DNA of 64,000 nt, taken from NCBI GenBank assembly GCA_003279655.1, contig QCHI01000008.1:1-64000 (forward strand). Reading direction: 5' to 3'. This document shows positions 55,438 through 64,000 of this stretch, piece after piece (within the stretch, counting starts at the first letter, position 1; each line of letters begins with the position of its first letter). A program made the position numbers and the translations under genes. This stretch comes from Prochlorococcus sp. AG-402-A21. Lineage in GTDB: Bacteria; Cyanobacteriota; Cyanobacteriia; PCC-6307; Cyanobiaceae. Below the pieces are notes generated by a model that worked only from the letters and a program-made list of their open reading frames with translations, was not told the origin of the DNA and ran no database searches.

Positions 55438-55761
55438 TCAAATAGAATTTACCCAGTGATAGTAGTTTTTATTGGCTGAAACACGAAAAAAAATTATTTC
55501 TGGTACTTCGTAGCTATGCCTCTCAGAAATCTTATTACAAACCCTATTTAAATTTTCCTTCTTACACTTGATCATTAATTGTACTTCTGTTGATTGGTTA
55601 ATATCTCCTTCCCACCAAAAATGTGATTCGACAGTTTTAAAAGTTACACAAGGTATTAATTTCTCTTTCAAAAGTAAATCAGCTAATTTGCATGCATTCT
55701 TTTTATCTGCTTCAGTAGTAAAAATCAAATATATTTCTTGATCAAGCTCAGATGAAGTCAT
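55438..55761 (-). CDS. cutA: CutA1-family protein
   Basis: CutA (107 aa) is a small trimeric ferredoxin-fold protein, often named for divalent cation tolerance, and structurally like PII. Motifs seen are 'IYLIFTTEADKKNACKLADLLLKEKLIPCVTF' features near residues 10-40, 'ESHFWWEGDINQSTEVQLMIKC' near 45-66, and 'HSYEVPEIIFFRVSANKNYYHWV' near 82-104. Its real role in cyanobacteria is unsettled. It is convergent with the PfkB gene (11 nt) and lies 26 nt after cobK on the same strand. Confidence 0.93.
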   Translation of the reverse strand: MTSSELDQEIYLIFTTEADKKNACKLADLLLKEKLIPCVTFKTVESHFWWEGDINQSTEVQLMIKCKKENLNRVCNKISERHSYEVPEIIFFRVSANKNYYHWVNSI

Positions 55762-55787
55762 TATCTTTAAATGCTTTTTATTCTTTA

Positions 55788-56588
55788 CTATATAGATTTT
55801 AACCTTTTAATTAGTTTTTCATAACTATCTATTGAATTATTATATTGAAGATTATATGGTCTTTCCAGCAACCAAAGATTAATCTTCATATCTAAACAAA
55901 TTTGGTGCCATAAGGTTTCGTTTCTTCCTCCTGATTGCCTGCAAATGACACCATTAATATTCCATTTCTTAATAAGTGCCTTTTCAATTTTCCCATTACT
56001 AGAGACTGAAGGATTTAATACCGCAAAATTTGTTTTTTGAATTGATGAAGACAAAATCTTTCTTATACTTTCTGGATTAGCTAGAATTCTTGCATAAACA
56101 CTAGCTCCTGAATTCCTTGTAAAAGTTAGTGCTTCCTGAAGATGTCTTACACCTAAAGCAAGTAAAATAGATTTATTATTTAAATCATAATTTCCCAAAT
56201 CACTAAATTTTTTTATTAAAAATGCATTTGAAATATTTTCTATAGCTCTTTCATACTTTATCAAGGGTTGACCTAGATCCTTACAAACTTCTGAAATTGA
56301 CCGTGTAATTTTTATAGCAAATGGATGAGTCAGATCAATAACACACTGAAACCCATTATGATTAATTCTTGCATTTAAAATGATATTTCGGATCTCTTTT
56401 TCAGAATTTAAGGCACCGATAAATATTTTCTCTAAATTTAAATTTTTATATGGAATTGAGGCTCTATCAGAAACAACACTCACAGTAATTTTCCAACCTT
56501 CTTTCAATAAAGACTTAGCAAAAACATGACCTTCGCTTGTTCCTGTTAACAACCAAAGATGTGGCTGGCATTTTCGCCTTATATCCAT
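55788..56588 (-). CDS. cobK: Precorrin-6A/cobalt-precorrin-6A reductase
   Basis: The protein (266 aa) reduces a ring double bond in corrin (B12) synthesis; it complements cobO at 37309. Features are 'LWLLTGTSEGHVFAKSLL' near residue 12 (nucleotide-binding loop), 'CVIDLTHPFAIKITRSISEVC' near 80-100, 'LGQPLIKYERA' and 'LLALGVRHLQEALTFTRNSGASVYARIL' features near 140-165. I used the ATG at 56588 (Met-Asp-Ile-Arg-Arg); a longer frame from 56663 would overlap the divergent ssb gene and adds 25 unlikely residues. Confidence 0.87.
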   Translation of the reverse strand: MDIRRKCQPHLWLLTGTSEGHVFAKSLLKEGWKITVSVVSDRASIPYKNLNLEKIFIGALNSEKEIRNIILNARINHNGFQCVIDLTHPFAIKITRSISEVCKDLGQPLIKYERAIENISNAFLIKKFSDLGNYDLNNKSILLALGVRHLQEALTFTRNSGASVYARILANPESIRKILSSSIQKTNFAVLNPSVSSNGKIEKALIKKWNINGVICRQSGGRNETLWHQICLDMKINLWLLERPYNLQYNNSIDSYEKLIKRLKSI

Positions 56589-56620
56589 CAAGATAAAACA
56601 CAATAACTTTTGAGAAAAGA

Positions 56621-57058
56621 ATGAACCATTGCATGCTTGAGGTTCTTGTAAAGAAGGCCCCAACAGTTCGTTTTACCCAAGACAACAAAACCCCATTGGC
56701 TGAAATAGAAGTTGAATTTGATAGCCTCCGTTCTGATGACCCTCCATGCACAATCAAGGTAGTTGGCTGGGGGAAATTAGCAGAAGAGCTGCAAAACACA
56801 GTTCAAGTTAATTCTAAATTAATAATTGAAGGTCGCTTAAGAATGAATACTATTCCTCGACAGGATGGAACAAAAGAAAAACGAGCTGAATTTACTCTCT
56901 CTAGAATTCACCCCTTCTTTTCCAAAAACTCTGGTTCAACTATACCTTCAGAAATCCAGTCAAATTTAAAAAGCGATTCTGCAAATCCTATAAATAACGA
57001 AGGTATCAAATGGGACAGCTCGCCATTAGTACCTGATACCGATGACATTCCATTTTAA
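56621..57058 (+). CDS. ssb: Single-stranded DNA-binding protein
   Basis: This 145-aa SSB-family protein has an OB fold at residues 1-105 ('LEVLVKKAPTVRFTQDNKTPLAEIEVEF', 'IKVVGWGKLAEELQNTVQVNSKLIIEGRLRM', 'RAEFTLSRIHPF'), a polar linker, and an acidic tip 'DTDDIPF' that matches the bacterial SSB tail used to recruit partners such as PriA and RecO. priA is 2.8 kb away in this window. The OB part is diverged from E. coli SSB, so it may be a second, picocyanobacterial SSB type. It starts 32 nt from divergent cobK. Confidence 0.9.
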   Translation: MNHCMLEVLVKKAPTVRFTQDNKTPLAEIEVEFDSLRSDDPPCTIKVVGWGKLAEELQNTVQVNSKLIIEGRLRMNTIPRQDGTKEKRAEFTLSRIHPFFSKNSGSTIPSEIQSNLKSDSANPINNEGIKWDSSPLVPDTDDIPF

Positions 57059-57062
57059 AAAA

Positions 57063-57254
57063 TCAACAATTTTCTTCAATGTATTCTGTAGCCCTAGTTA
57101 AAAGTTGACCTAATTCTCTCTCCAAAGCAGCCAAGTCAGGTCTAAATTCAGGCCAGCTACCTTTATCTAATTGTTCAAGGATCCAAGATCTATCCTTGTT
57201 TAATTTTTCAACAAGTTCATTTAACTCAAACAAATGTTTTTGGTGTGAGGCCAT
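57063..57254 (-). CDS. Small conserved hypothetical helical protein
   Basis: This is a 63-aa soluble protein, predicted nearly all helical: 'HLFELNELVEKLNKDRSWILEQLDKGSW' features then 'DLAALERELGQLLTRATEYIEENC'. Regular hydrophobic spacing suggests a helical hairpin or coiled coil. The frame fits closely between ssb (4 nt away, convergent) and the DUF2854 gene. I recognise no named family, and its size and charge pattern resemble small picocyanobacterial conserved proteins. Whether it is expressed cannot be judged from sequence alone. Confidence 0.62.
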   Translation of the reverse strand: MASHQKHLFELNELVEKLNKDRSWILEQLDKGSWPEFRPDLAALERELGQLLTRATEYIEENC

Positions 57255-57307
57255 GAGACTGTCTCCTTAAAACCCATCTGCCCCAGATTTTAGCCAGAAT
57301 TACACTC

Positions 57308-57871
57308 ATGAATAAACTTCTTTCACCGGGAAACCTCATCACTATCGGAGGAGCATCCCTTTCTTTAATTGGTCTAACAGCATACTTCACTGATGCAACA
57401 AACCTCAGTGTTCCAACTTTCTTCTATGGAGTACCCATTTTTCTGATAGGTATATCACTGAAAACGACTGAGGTTCCACCTGCCTTAAGAGTAGTTCCTG
57501 CTAAAAAGTTTGCCTCAGAGAGAGATAAAGCTCCTGAAGAACTAGGAAAACTAATACAAGATGTGACTAGATGGCGTTATGGTCAATCTTGCCAACTTGA
57601 ATCATCTTTAAGAGTATTAAAGCTTTGGGACATAGACAACCCTCCCCAACTTGTAGAAATAGAAGAATTAGTTAAAGATGGTAATTATGGCATACGTATG
57701 AGATTTGAAATGGCTGCTGTATCTTTAGAAAGATGGAATGCACAAAAAGAACGTTTAGGAAGATTTTTTGCTAAAGGCTTGTGCGCTGAATTATTTTGTC
57801 CCACACCCAGTGAAATAGATTTAACCTTACTTCCGCAAAAACAAGAAGAAAGTTCACAAGATGATGAATAA
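57308..57871 (+). CDS. DUF2854 membrane-anchored protein
   Basis: The protein (187 aa) has two hydrophobic spans at about residues 9-28 and 37-51 ('[18 protein letters not shown]', '[14 protein letters not shown]') followed by a cytosolic domain of about 130 residues ('[24 protein letters not shown]', '[18 protein letters not shown]', '[18 protein letters not shown]'). I recognise the DUF2854 type, found in cyanobacteria and plastids, of unknown function. It ends in an acidic tail and overlaps the argB start by 11 nt, so the two are coupled. Confidence 0.85.
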   Translation: MNKLLSPGNLITIGGASLSLIGLTAYFTDATNLSVPTFFYGVPIFLIGISLKTTEVPPALRVVPAKKFASERDKAPEELGKLIQDVTRWRYGQSCQLESSLRVLKLWDIDNPPQLVEIEELVKDGNYGIRMRFEMAAVSLERWNAQKERLGRFFAKGLCAELFCPTPSEIDLTLLPQKQEESSQDDE

Positions 57872-58778
57872 AGAAGACCCACAAGCTAACTCCAGTAGAA
57901 ATTTGAATAAACCTTTTACGGACAAAGATTCAATAAGGGTTTCTATCTTAAGTGAGGCACTTCCTTACATTCAGCGTTTTGCAAAAAAAAAGATCGTAAT
58001 TAAATATGGCGGTTCAGCCATGGCTGACAAAAAACTTAAGAATGCAGTACTAAGAGATATAGCTCTTCTTTCATCTGTTGGAGTGCAAATAATAGTCGTT
58101 CATGGAGGTGGTCCAGAAATAAATCAATGGCTAAAAAAATTAGGAATAAAGCCAGTATTCCGAGATGGTTTACGTATTACTGATAGCGAGACCATGGACG
58201 TTGTAGAAATGGTTCTTGCTGGGAGAGTAAACAAACAGATAGTAAGTGGTATTAATAATCATGGAAGCTTAGCTGTTGGGCTATGTGGAATTGATGGTGG
58301 ACTAATTGAATCAAGAACTCTTGGAGATGGGACTCATGGTCTAGTTGGTGAAGTTTCGAAAGTAAATAAAAAGATATTAAGTCCTCTTCTTGAAGAAGGC
58401 TATGTTCCAGTTATTTCTAGTGTAGCCAACGCGTCTGATGGTAGATCTCATAATATTAATGCTGATACAGTTGCCGGAGAGCTTGCAGCAGCGCTAGGCG
58501 CCGAAAAATTAATCCTCTTAACAGATACTCCTGGAATTTTAAGAAATGAAAATGATCCTTCTTCCTTAATAGAAAAGATACGTCTATCAGAAGCTAGAGA
58601 ATTAATTGACAAAGGAATAGTTAAAGAAGGTATGAGACCAAAAGTTGAATGTTGTATTCGTTCGCTCGCACAGGGTGTAAACGCTGCCCATATTATTGAT
58701 GGAAGAACACCTCACGCGCTTCTTTTGGAAGTATTCACTGATTCCGGCATTGGAACAATGGTTATGGGAAGAGGTTGA
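57861..58778 (+). CDS. argB: Acetylglutamate kinase
   Basis: ArgB (305 aa) phosphorylates N-acetylglutamate, the arginine-controlled step of arginine synthesis, and is bound by PII in cyanobacteria. It has '[14 protein letters not shown]' near residue 34, '[20 protein letters not shown]' near 75, '[15 protein letters not shown]' near 138, and '[30 protein letters not shown]' features near 195-225. The N-terminal helix needed for hexamer formation and Arg control is present ('[14 protein letters not shown]'). The start overlaps the DUF2854 gene; two adjacent ATGs make 57861 or 57864 possible. Confidence 0.97.
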   Translation: MMNKEDPQANSSRNLNKPFTDKDSIRVSILSEALPYIQRFAKKKIVIKYGGSAMADKKLKNAVLRDIALLSSVGVQIIVVHGGGPEINQWLKKLGIKPVFRDGLRITDSETMDVVEMVLAGRVNKQIVSGINNHGSLAVGLCGIDGGLIESRTLGDGTHGLVGEVSKVNKKILSPLLEEGYVPVISSVANASDGRSHNINADTVAGELAAALGAEKLILLTDTPGILRNENDPSSLIEKIRLSEARELIDKGIVKEGMRPKVECCIRSLAQGVNAAHIIDGRTPHALLLEVFTDSGIGTMVMGRG

Positions 58779-59870
58779 ATGTCAAGTATAGCTTCAGCGA
58801 TACAAGCGGCTGAAGCGGCCCTTGAAAAAGGTGATTATAATTACTGCATCAAAATAGTAGATCCTTTACTTTTAGTCTTTCAAGCAGATACGCCAACAGG
58901 AGGCCAGCTTAGACTACTTTTAATTACTGCCTATATGGGTAAAGGTAATGAACAAGAAGCGATCAATATTTGTAAAACAATAGCCAAGAATAAAAAAGAG
59001 AGCATTCGTCAACAATCCAAACAACTCCTATCAATACTTGATGCACCACATTTAGAAATACCGACAAACTGGTCTGTTGAAATCCCAAAGTTAGAGATGG
59101 AACCGTCTCTAAACTCATCATTTAGAAAAACAAAAAAGGAGGAGAAGAAAACTAATTATCCTCCAACTGGTCCAACAAAAAATCTAGACTTTGGATTTTC
59201 AATATTAACTTTATTAATAATTTTATTTTTAACCTTTTTCTTGAGTGGTTGCGTTAATATATCAACAAACTTGAGTGTTTCAGGTCCAGATCGACTCAGG
59301 TTTTCACTAGATATAGATAGCAATTCTGGCGAGCCAATTGCATGGCAGATGGAATTTGCTAATAACCTTACTAAGGAGAATAGTATTTTAAAAGCACAAA
59401 AAGATGGGGATAAACAGCATTTTGAATCACCAACTATTCGATTTGAAGAAGTAAATGAATTACTAGAGAAAATAGCTTCAGTAGCATCAAAGACTAGCGG
59501 ATTTGATGTTTCTAAACCTGAACTAATCACTAAAAACAAAAACTGGATAATTGGCACAAGTCAAAATTTAGAATTTACTTTTGATTTGAGAGAACTTCCA
59601 AAAATTCCTGGATTAAAAATAAATTTTATAATCAATGACATCAGCAATAGACATAATTTCAAAACTAAACCTCTTGAACCTACTTTTAAAGAAGGTTCAA
59701 CATTGTTGCCTCTAGAAATTGGACAAATTAATCAAATAGAGATTTTAAATTGGAAATGGAACAAAATTTCAATAGGAATTATATTGATAGTCCTTTTAAC
59801 TTTTCTGAGCATAGCCCTCCAAGTATTACGTCTTCAAATGGGGTTCGGCTTCCCTGAACTACCACCTTAA
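58779..59870 (+). CDS. DUF3153 membrane protein with N-terminal helical repeat
   Basis: This 363-aa protein directly follows argB with no gap. Residues 1-90 look like a TPR-type helical unit ('AIQAAEAALEKGDYNYCIKIVDPLL', 'GGQLRLLLITAYMGKGNEQEAINICKTI'). A span follows at about 143-160 ('LTLLIILFLTFFLSGCVNIST'), including an L-S-G-C lipobox-like motif, then a beta-rich DUF3153 domain (165-320) and a C-terminal span near 330-348. It may be a fusion of a TPR module with the DUF3153 lipoprotein of other cyanobacteria. The function is unknown. Confidence 0.8.
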   Translation: MSSIASAIQAAEAALEKGDYNYCIKIVDPLLLVFQADTPTGGQLRLLLITAYMGKGNEQEAINICKTIAKNKKESIRQQSKQLLSILDAPHLEIPTNWSVEIPKLEMEPSLNSSFRKTKKEEKKTNYPPTGPTKNLDFGFSILTLLIILFLTFFLSGCVNISTNLSVSGPDRLRFSLDIDSNSGEPIAWQMEFANNLTKENSILKAQKDGDKQHFESPTIRFEEVNELLEKIASVASKTSGFDVSKPELITKNKNWIIGTSQNLEFTFDLRELPKIPGLKINFIINDISNRHNFKTKPLEPTFKEGSTLLPLEIGQINQIEILNWKWNKISIGIILIVLLTFLSIALQVLRLQMGFGFPELPP

Positions 59871-59885
59871 AGAAGATAAAACAAC

Positions 59886-62129
59886 TCATAGTTGTAGAGG
59901 ATCAGGATCTATAGAAAGACTTACTCCTTTTGGCAAATCTTTCCATAATTCAGGTCCATAAGGAATTGGAATTTGACTTAATTCGGGTCCGTATAAAAGC
60001 AGTTGCCACCGACATTTACCTGCGACTCTTTCAACTAATGAAGGTGCTGGACCGACCAATTTCCAACCTTTTTGAATGCAAGTATTCCTGATTTTCGATG
60101 CAACATTAAATGCTCCATTAGAAGTCAGTCCTGAAGATTCACCTGAAAACCTTAATAAGCAGGCTCGACTATAGGGAACCATCGCAGCCTCTTTTCTAGT
60201 CTTTTCTTCTTTTTTCAAAAACTCTTCGTACCTCCCATCAACCAAATGAAGAATTACTGGGTGATCAGGACAATAAGTTTGCACTAAAACGTTCCCAGGT
60301 TGCTCACCTCGTCCAGCACGACCAGCTAATTGCATAAAAAGTTGAAGAGTTTCTTCCGTAGCCATTAAATCAGGACGATGCAACAAACCATCTGCTGCTA
60401 GTACTACAGCAAGAGTAACTTTTGGTAGATCCATACCCTTGGAGAGCATCTGAGTGCCTACTAAAATATCGGCGTCACCATTGGCAAATTTTTCTAGCAA
60501 CAATCTATGACCATCACGACCTCTAGTAGAATCCCTATCAAACCTTAATAAACTTATACCCTCTAGTTCTCGCTCTAAATGATCGATAACTCTTTGTGTT
60601 CCTGTCCCAAATGGTTTAAATGCACTAGAACCGCACTCTGCACATTTATCATGAATTTTTGAACGAAAATCACACCAATGACAACGTAGCCATTGATTTC
60701 CCTCTTTCGAACGATGTACAGTTAGGGCCACATCGCAATGTGGACATTGAACGACCTCTCCACAACTACGGCAGCTTAAAAAGCTACTATATCCACGTCT
60801 AGGCACTAGAATAATAGCTTGGTTTCCACTCTCCTTGATACTCAGAAGTTTCTTCTGTAGATATCTACTAATTATACTTCGATTACCAAGAGCTAATTCT
60901 TCACGCATGTCTACGATGCTAACCGTCGGCAATTGACGGTTTAAAATCCGATGGTTTAATTTTGCAACAACAATATTGCCATTGGGCTTGATATTTTTCC
61001 AAACATTTAATGATGGAGTTGCAGTTCCTAATATTACTTTAGCTCCTGTTTTTTTTGCTCTATGAATTGCCAAATCTCTTGCATGATAGCAAGGCATAGG
61101 TGATTCTTGTTTGTAAGAGCTGTCATGTTCTTCATCAAGGACTATCAAGCCTAAATTGGTTAATGGAAGAAAAATAGCTGAACGAGTACCAATAAAAACA
61201 CTAGGAGTTCCTGTGTCTAAGGCCTCCTTCCATGTATCAACTTTCTCCTTAACAGAACAATTACTATGATATTCAAAAACATTCGATCCAAATCTCTTTT
61301 GAAAGCGATCAACTAATTGTGGTACTAATCCAATTTCAGGTGTAAGTACTAGACAATGTCTACCGGCGGATAATTCATGTGCTGCAATTTGTAGATATAC
61401 CTCCGTCTTCCCAGAACCAGTAATACCCCAAAGCAAAAAAACTGATCCATTTGGAAGAGACTCATATTTTTCTTTGGCTAATTTTTGCTCTAACGTTAAA
61501 GGTTGAGGATGATCAATCTGTAAAATCTTTTTATCAGTAGATTCTTTATTATCTAAAGACTTAGAAAGAAAAAGACGTTTTTCTCTTTCCCCGTAACCAG
61601 CAGAGATAAATTTTCTAATAAATACAGAAGAAAATCCTTCAGACTCCAAGTCCTTTTGCCATTTGCCTCCTCCATTTATAAGAAGAGATTTCTTCAATGC
61701 AATTTGACGAGTAGATTTATTGTTTCCATGATTATTATTAGACAATTTTATCCACCAAAGTTTTTTAGGTCTATTCGATAGTTTTGACCTTCCCAACCAA
61801 CCAGGAGGTAAAGCGGTCTTAAGCATCTGAAAATTACTTACATATAATTCATGAGCAATTTCTTCTAACCATTCTCTCCATTCTTTTTTAATAGCTGCTT
61901 TTTGAACCAATGTTTCTACATTATTCAATGAAATATTTGTAAAAGTTTCGTTTGAACTAATTTTACTTCTCTTTATCTTTTTAACGATCAACCCTTGCAT
62001 GAGTTGCCCTTTTAGACGCACTGTCACAACATCGCCCAAATCTAGATCTAAATTTTTTCCATCTTGATAAGAAAAACATCGTCCCTCACGGCCTACATGT
62101 AACCAAATATCAAATATAAAATGATTCAT
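59886..62129 (-). CDS. priA: Primosomal replication helicase PriA
   Basis: PriA (747 aa) restarts stalled forks by reloading the replicative helicase. It has an N-terminal DNA-binding domain, Walker A 'LLWGITGSGKTEVYLQIAAHEL', the DEEH box in 'LGLIVLDEEHDSSYKQESP', and zinc-binding Cys pairs in 'SCRSCGEVVQCPHCDVALTVH' and 'CHWCDF...CAECGSS', between helicase domains 1 and 2. The helicase end 'LFMQLAGRAGRGEQPGNVLVQT' lies near 600. The length is normal for the family. It converges on the DUF3153 gene with 15 nt between. Confidence 0.96.
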   Translation of the reverse strand: MNHFIFDIWLHVGREGRCFSYQDGKNLDLDLGDVVTVRLKGQLMQGLIVKKIKRSKISSNETFTNISLNNVETLVQKAAIKKEWREWLEEIAHELYVSNFQMLKTALPPGWLGRSKLSNRPKKLWWIKLSNNNHGNNKSTRQIALKKSLLINGGGKWQKDLESEGFSSVFIRKFISAGYGEREKRLFLSKSLDNKESTDKKILQIDHPQPLTLEQKLAKEKYESLPNGSVFLLWGITGSGKTEVYLQIAAHELSAGRHCLVLTPEIGLVPQLVDRFQKRFGSNVFEYHSNCSVKEKVDTWKEALDTGTPSVFIGTRSAIFLPLTNLGLIVLDEEHDSSYKQESPMPCYHARDLAIHRAKKTGAKVILGTATPSLNVWKNIKPNGNIVVAKLNHRILNRQLPTVSIVDMREELALGNRSIISRYLQKKLLSIKESGNQAIILVPRRGYSSFLSCRSCGEVVQCPHCDVALTVHRSKEGNQWLRCHWCDFRSKIHDKCAECGSSAFKPFGTGTQRVIDHLERELEGISLLRFDRDSTRGRDGHRLLLEKFANGDADILVGTQMLSKGMDLPKVTLAVVLAADGLLHRPDLMATEETLQLFMQLAGRAGRGEQPGNVLVQTYCPDHPVILHLVDGRYEEFLKKEEKTRKEAAMVPYSRACLLRFSGESSGLTSNGAFNVASKIRNTCIQKGWKLVGPAPSLVERVAGKCRWQLLLYGPELSQIPIPYGPELWKDLPKGVSLSIDPDPLQL

Positions 62130-62179
62130 ATCATTGTTAATACTTGCCGACTTTAGAAAATTTTTCTACCATTGGATTG

Positions 62180-62362
62180 TTAACAGCTTTTTTGCTGTTG
62201 TGGAACTTGCAAGATTCCACCCAGAGGGAAGACTAGAGACTTTATCAAGAAGAGGAAAAATCCTATTCTGAGATAAGCCGGTCTGAGAAATCCCCTGACA
62301 TCTTTGCTTTCAAATTGATTGCCATTCCTCAACAAAACATCCTTAATATTTTTCAAGTCCAT
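62180..62362 (-). CDS. Small hydrophobic-helix protein, unknown
   Basis: This is a 60-aa frame. It has 'DLKNIKDVLLRNGNQFESKDVRGFLRPAYL', an amphipathic N-terminal half, then a hydrophobic helix 'IGFFLFLIKSLVFPLGGIL' near residues 33-51. The pattern is like small inner-membrane proteins with a cytosolic anchor. It stands 50 nt upstream of priA on the same strand, and both could be one transcript. I do not recognise a family. The region has no other feature, and the codon usage is plausible; still, a frame this short is a moderate call. Confidence 0.55.
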   Translation of the reverse strand: MDLKNIKDVLLRNGNQFESKDVRGFLRPAYLRIGFFLFLIKSLVFPLGGILQVPQQQKSC

Positions 62363-62508
62363 ATTGATATCATGTGATTTTTCGCAAGATTCATCACAAT
62401 TAAGGACAATCTCAAATTAGAGTGTTTTTGTTGAAATACTACAAATTAAATAGTTTTTCCTGAAATATTTTAACTAGGAGATTCAGGCCATTTTTTTCGA
62501 GTAATAAC

Positions 62509-63771
62509 ATGAGCTTTTCAACAGACAACAAAACCATCGAAAAAATCACTTCAAAAGGGAAAAATAATTCTAAAAAAATAAAAAAAACTGCCGCCAAATT
62601 AAAAGTGACTAAAGACACTCAAACCCTTCCTCAAGAATCATCAAATGATCTAAAAATTGATTTAGATCTGGAGGCAGATAAATTAATTGCTGAAGCAGAT
62701 AAAGTAACTGAATCAGAAGACATCGACCTAGACGATGACGATAACGCGTCTATGTTATCAAGCGCTCAAGAAGCAGCAGCGAAAGCTTTAGCAAGCATAA
62801 AAATAGGACCAAAGGGGGTTTACACAGAAGACTCTATTAGGGTTTACCTCCAAGAAATTGGCCGCATAAGACTTCTCAGGCCTGACGAAGAAATTGAATT
62901 AGCAAGAAAAATAGCTGACCTTCTTCAATTAGAGGAAGAAGCTGCTCAATTTGAGAGTGAGAACGGTCATTTCCCATCTGTTAAAGAATGGGCAGCTCTT
63001 GCAGAAATGCCATTAACACGTTTCCGCAGGAGATTAATGCTTGGTAGACGAGCAAAAGAAAAAATGGTGCAATCGAATCTACGATTAGTAGTTTCAATTG
63101 CAAAAAAATATATGAATAGAGGGTTGTCTTTTCAAGATCTAATACAAGAAGGCAGTCTTGGTCTTATTCGTGCAGCTGAAAAGTTTGATCATGAGAAAGG
63201 ATATAAATTCTCAACTTACGCTACTTGGTGGATTAGACAGGCTATTACTAGAGCAATTGCAGATCAAAGCAGAACAATTCGTTTGCCTGTGCATTTATAC
63301 GAAACAATCTCACGCATAAAGAAAACCACTAAAGTCTTAAGTCAAGAGTTTGGAAGGAAACCTACCGAAGAAGAAATTGCCGAAAGCATGGAAATGACAA
63401 TTGAGAAGCTGAGATTTATCGCCAAAAGCGCTCAACTCCCCATTTCTTTAGAGACCCCTATTGGCAAAGAAGAAGATTCTAGGCTTGGTGATTTTATTGA
63501 AGCAGATATAGAAAATCCCGAACAAGATGTAGCAAAAACCTTATTAAGAGAAGATTTGGAGGGTGTTCTCGCCACATTAAGTCCCAGAGAAAGAGATGTT
63601 CTAAGACTTCGTTACGGTTTAGATGATGGGAGGATGAAAACACTTGAAGAAATTGGACAGATTTTTGATGTAACTAGAGAGAGAATCAGACAAATAGAGG
63701 CTAAAGCTCTAAGGAAACTCCGCCATCCAAATAGAAACGGAGTACTTAAGGAATATATAAAGCTAAATTAA
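62509..63771 (+). CDS. rpoD: Principal RNA polymerase sigma factor (group 1, RpoD/SigA)
   Basis: This 420-aa sigma-70 factor has a lysine-rich N-terminal extension (1-95), region 1.2 ('[28 protein letters not shown]'), region 2 with '[40 protein letters not shown]' features, region 3, and region 4 with '[21 protein letters not shown]' for -35 binding. The long region 1 extension and complete regions point to the main vegetative factor rather than a group 2 sigma. It should recognise the TTGACT/TATACA box seen before rdgB. Confidence 0.95.
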   Translation: MSFSTDNKTIEKITSKGKNNSKKIKKTAAKLKVTKDTQTLPQESSNDLKIDLDLEADKLIAEADKVTESEDIDLDDDDNASMLSSAQEAAAKALASIKIGPKGVYTEDSIRVYLQEIGRIRLLRPDEEIELARKIADLLQLEEEAAQFESENGHFPSVKEWAALAEMPLTRFRRRLMLGRRAKEKMVQSNLRLVVSIAKKYMNRGLSFQDLIQEGSLGLIRAAEKFDHEKGYKFSTYATWWIRQAITRAIADQSRTIRLPVHLYETISRIKKTTKVLSQEFGRKPTEEEIAESMEMTIEKLRFIAKSAQLPISLETPIGKEEDSRLGDFIEADIENPEQDVAKTLLREDLEGVLATLSPRERDVLRLRYGLDDGRMKTLEEIGQIFDVTRERIRQIEAKALRKLRHPNRNGVLKEYIKLN

Positions 63772-63927
63772 AAATCCTAAAAATTACCTTTGTTTTCAGG
63801 GAGGAACCTACAAATATTTTTTAGATCACAGTTTTTATTTCACATTAACCTTATTAAATTATTTTCCAAGATTTATAATTAGGTAAGGTTGACTGCTTAA
63901 GGTAAAGAAATAGAAAAATGTTAGCTA

Positions 63928-64000
63928 ATGACACTAGACCAACTGCGCATCGCCTCTCGCCGAAGCCAGCTGGCCATGGTTCAGACGAACTGGGTACGAG
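63928..64000 (+). CDS. hemC: Porphobilinogen deaminase, N-terminal fragment
   Basis: The first 24 codons read 'MTLDQLRIASRRSQLAMVQTN' and then Trp-Val-Arg, the signature start of porphobilinogen (hydroxymethylbilane) deaminase, which joins four porphobilinogens in tetrapyrrole synthesis. The gene continues past the right edge. The fragment is markedly richer in G+C than the neighbouring intergenic sequence. The 156-nt gap after rpoD (63772-63927) is AT-rich and holds an imperfect inverted pair AACCTTA/TAAGGTT (63847-63853, 63884-63890) but no clear promoter. Confidence 0.9.
   Translation, partial: MTLDQLRIASRRSQLAMVQTNWVR

Noticed and set aside
63847..63890. Inverted pair AACCTTA/TAAGGTT as the rpoD terminator
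   Set aside because: The arms are 30 nt apart, short and without a U-run; folding into a terminator is unlikely.

Overview
The window is a compact, AT-rich chromosome segment of a marine picocyanobacterium, almost certainly Prochlorococcus. The support is an alpha-carboxysome operon with form IA RuBisCO, including CsoS1D and a long-tailed CsoS1E-like shell protein; light-independent and light-dependent protochlorophyllide reductases side by side; the cyanobacterial AAR/ADO alkane pair; a ferrochelatase with a chlorophyll-binding-type tail; and Psb27. A low-light clade is plausible from the csoS1E-like gene, but I cannot fix the clade from sequence alone. I found no rRNA, no convincing tRNA, no CRISPR array and no insertion sequence.

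Layout. 1-6.3 kb: the N-terminus of dnaA (minus), two overlapping sugar/nucleotidyl-transferase-like genes, a GNAT acetyltransferase, an ABC exporter, hisG, a glyoxalase II-like hydrolase, a RidA protein and a small DUF3136-type protein. 6.3-15.8 kb: the carboxysome locus. On the minus strand it reads csoS1-cbbL-cbbS-csoS2-csoSCA-csoS4A-csoS4B-csoS1E-acRAF, preceded by divergent rdgB, with csoS1D tail-to-tail to rdgB. Stem-loops separate csoS1/cbbL, cbbL/cbbS and cbbS/csoS2, while the genes from csoS2 to csoS4B are packed within 0-7 nt. 15.9-21.4 kb: a small unknown gene, then chlN-chlB (minus), chlL (plus) and por (minus). 21.4-35.9 kb: lipoate ligase, site-2 protease, trpF, an SDR, accA, aar, ado, a creatininase-family protein, an S1 protein, a Tab2-like protein, a YfiH-family protein, ilvB and hemH.

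36-50 kb: a tyrosine-recombinase-like gene with no island around it, cobO, pyrH-frr, a FAD oxidoreductase, tal, a cell-wall pair (FtsL-like protein plus ftsI), a CPBP protease, a double histidine phosphatase followed by an apparently inactive dihydroorotase-like protein, lepB, an ArsC-like protein, ppa and small unknowns. 50-64 kb: an HTH protein, proS, psb27, purA, a PfkB kinase, cutA, cobK, ssb, argB with two unknown-function neighbours, priA, the main sigma factor, and the first codons of hemC.

How it fits together. The carboxysome block supplies the CO2-fixing compartment: shell (CsoS1, S1D, S1E, S4A/B), scaffold (CsoS2), carbonic anhydrase, RuBisCO and its assembly factor. The next block makes chlorophyll precursors, with hemH and hemC completing tetrapyrrole genes. 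accA, ado and aar sit on one strand and link fatty acid synthesis to alkanes. The rest is mostly core housekeeping. The less explained material is regulatory: a 16-bp near-identical direct repeat and a dyad between csoS1 and rdgB, and a 14-bp palindrome before chlL. Several conserved-looking small proteins (positions 15909, 21899, 43921, 50530 and 62362) also have no assigned function.
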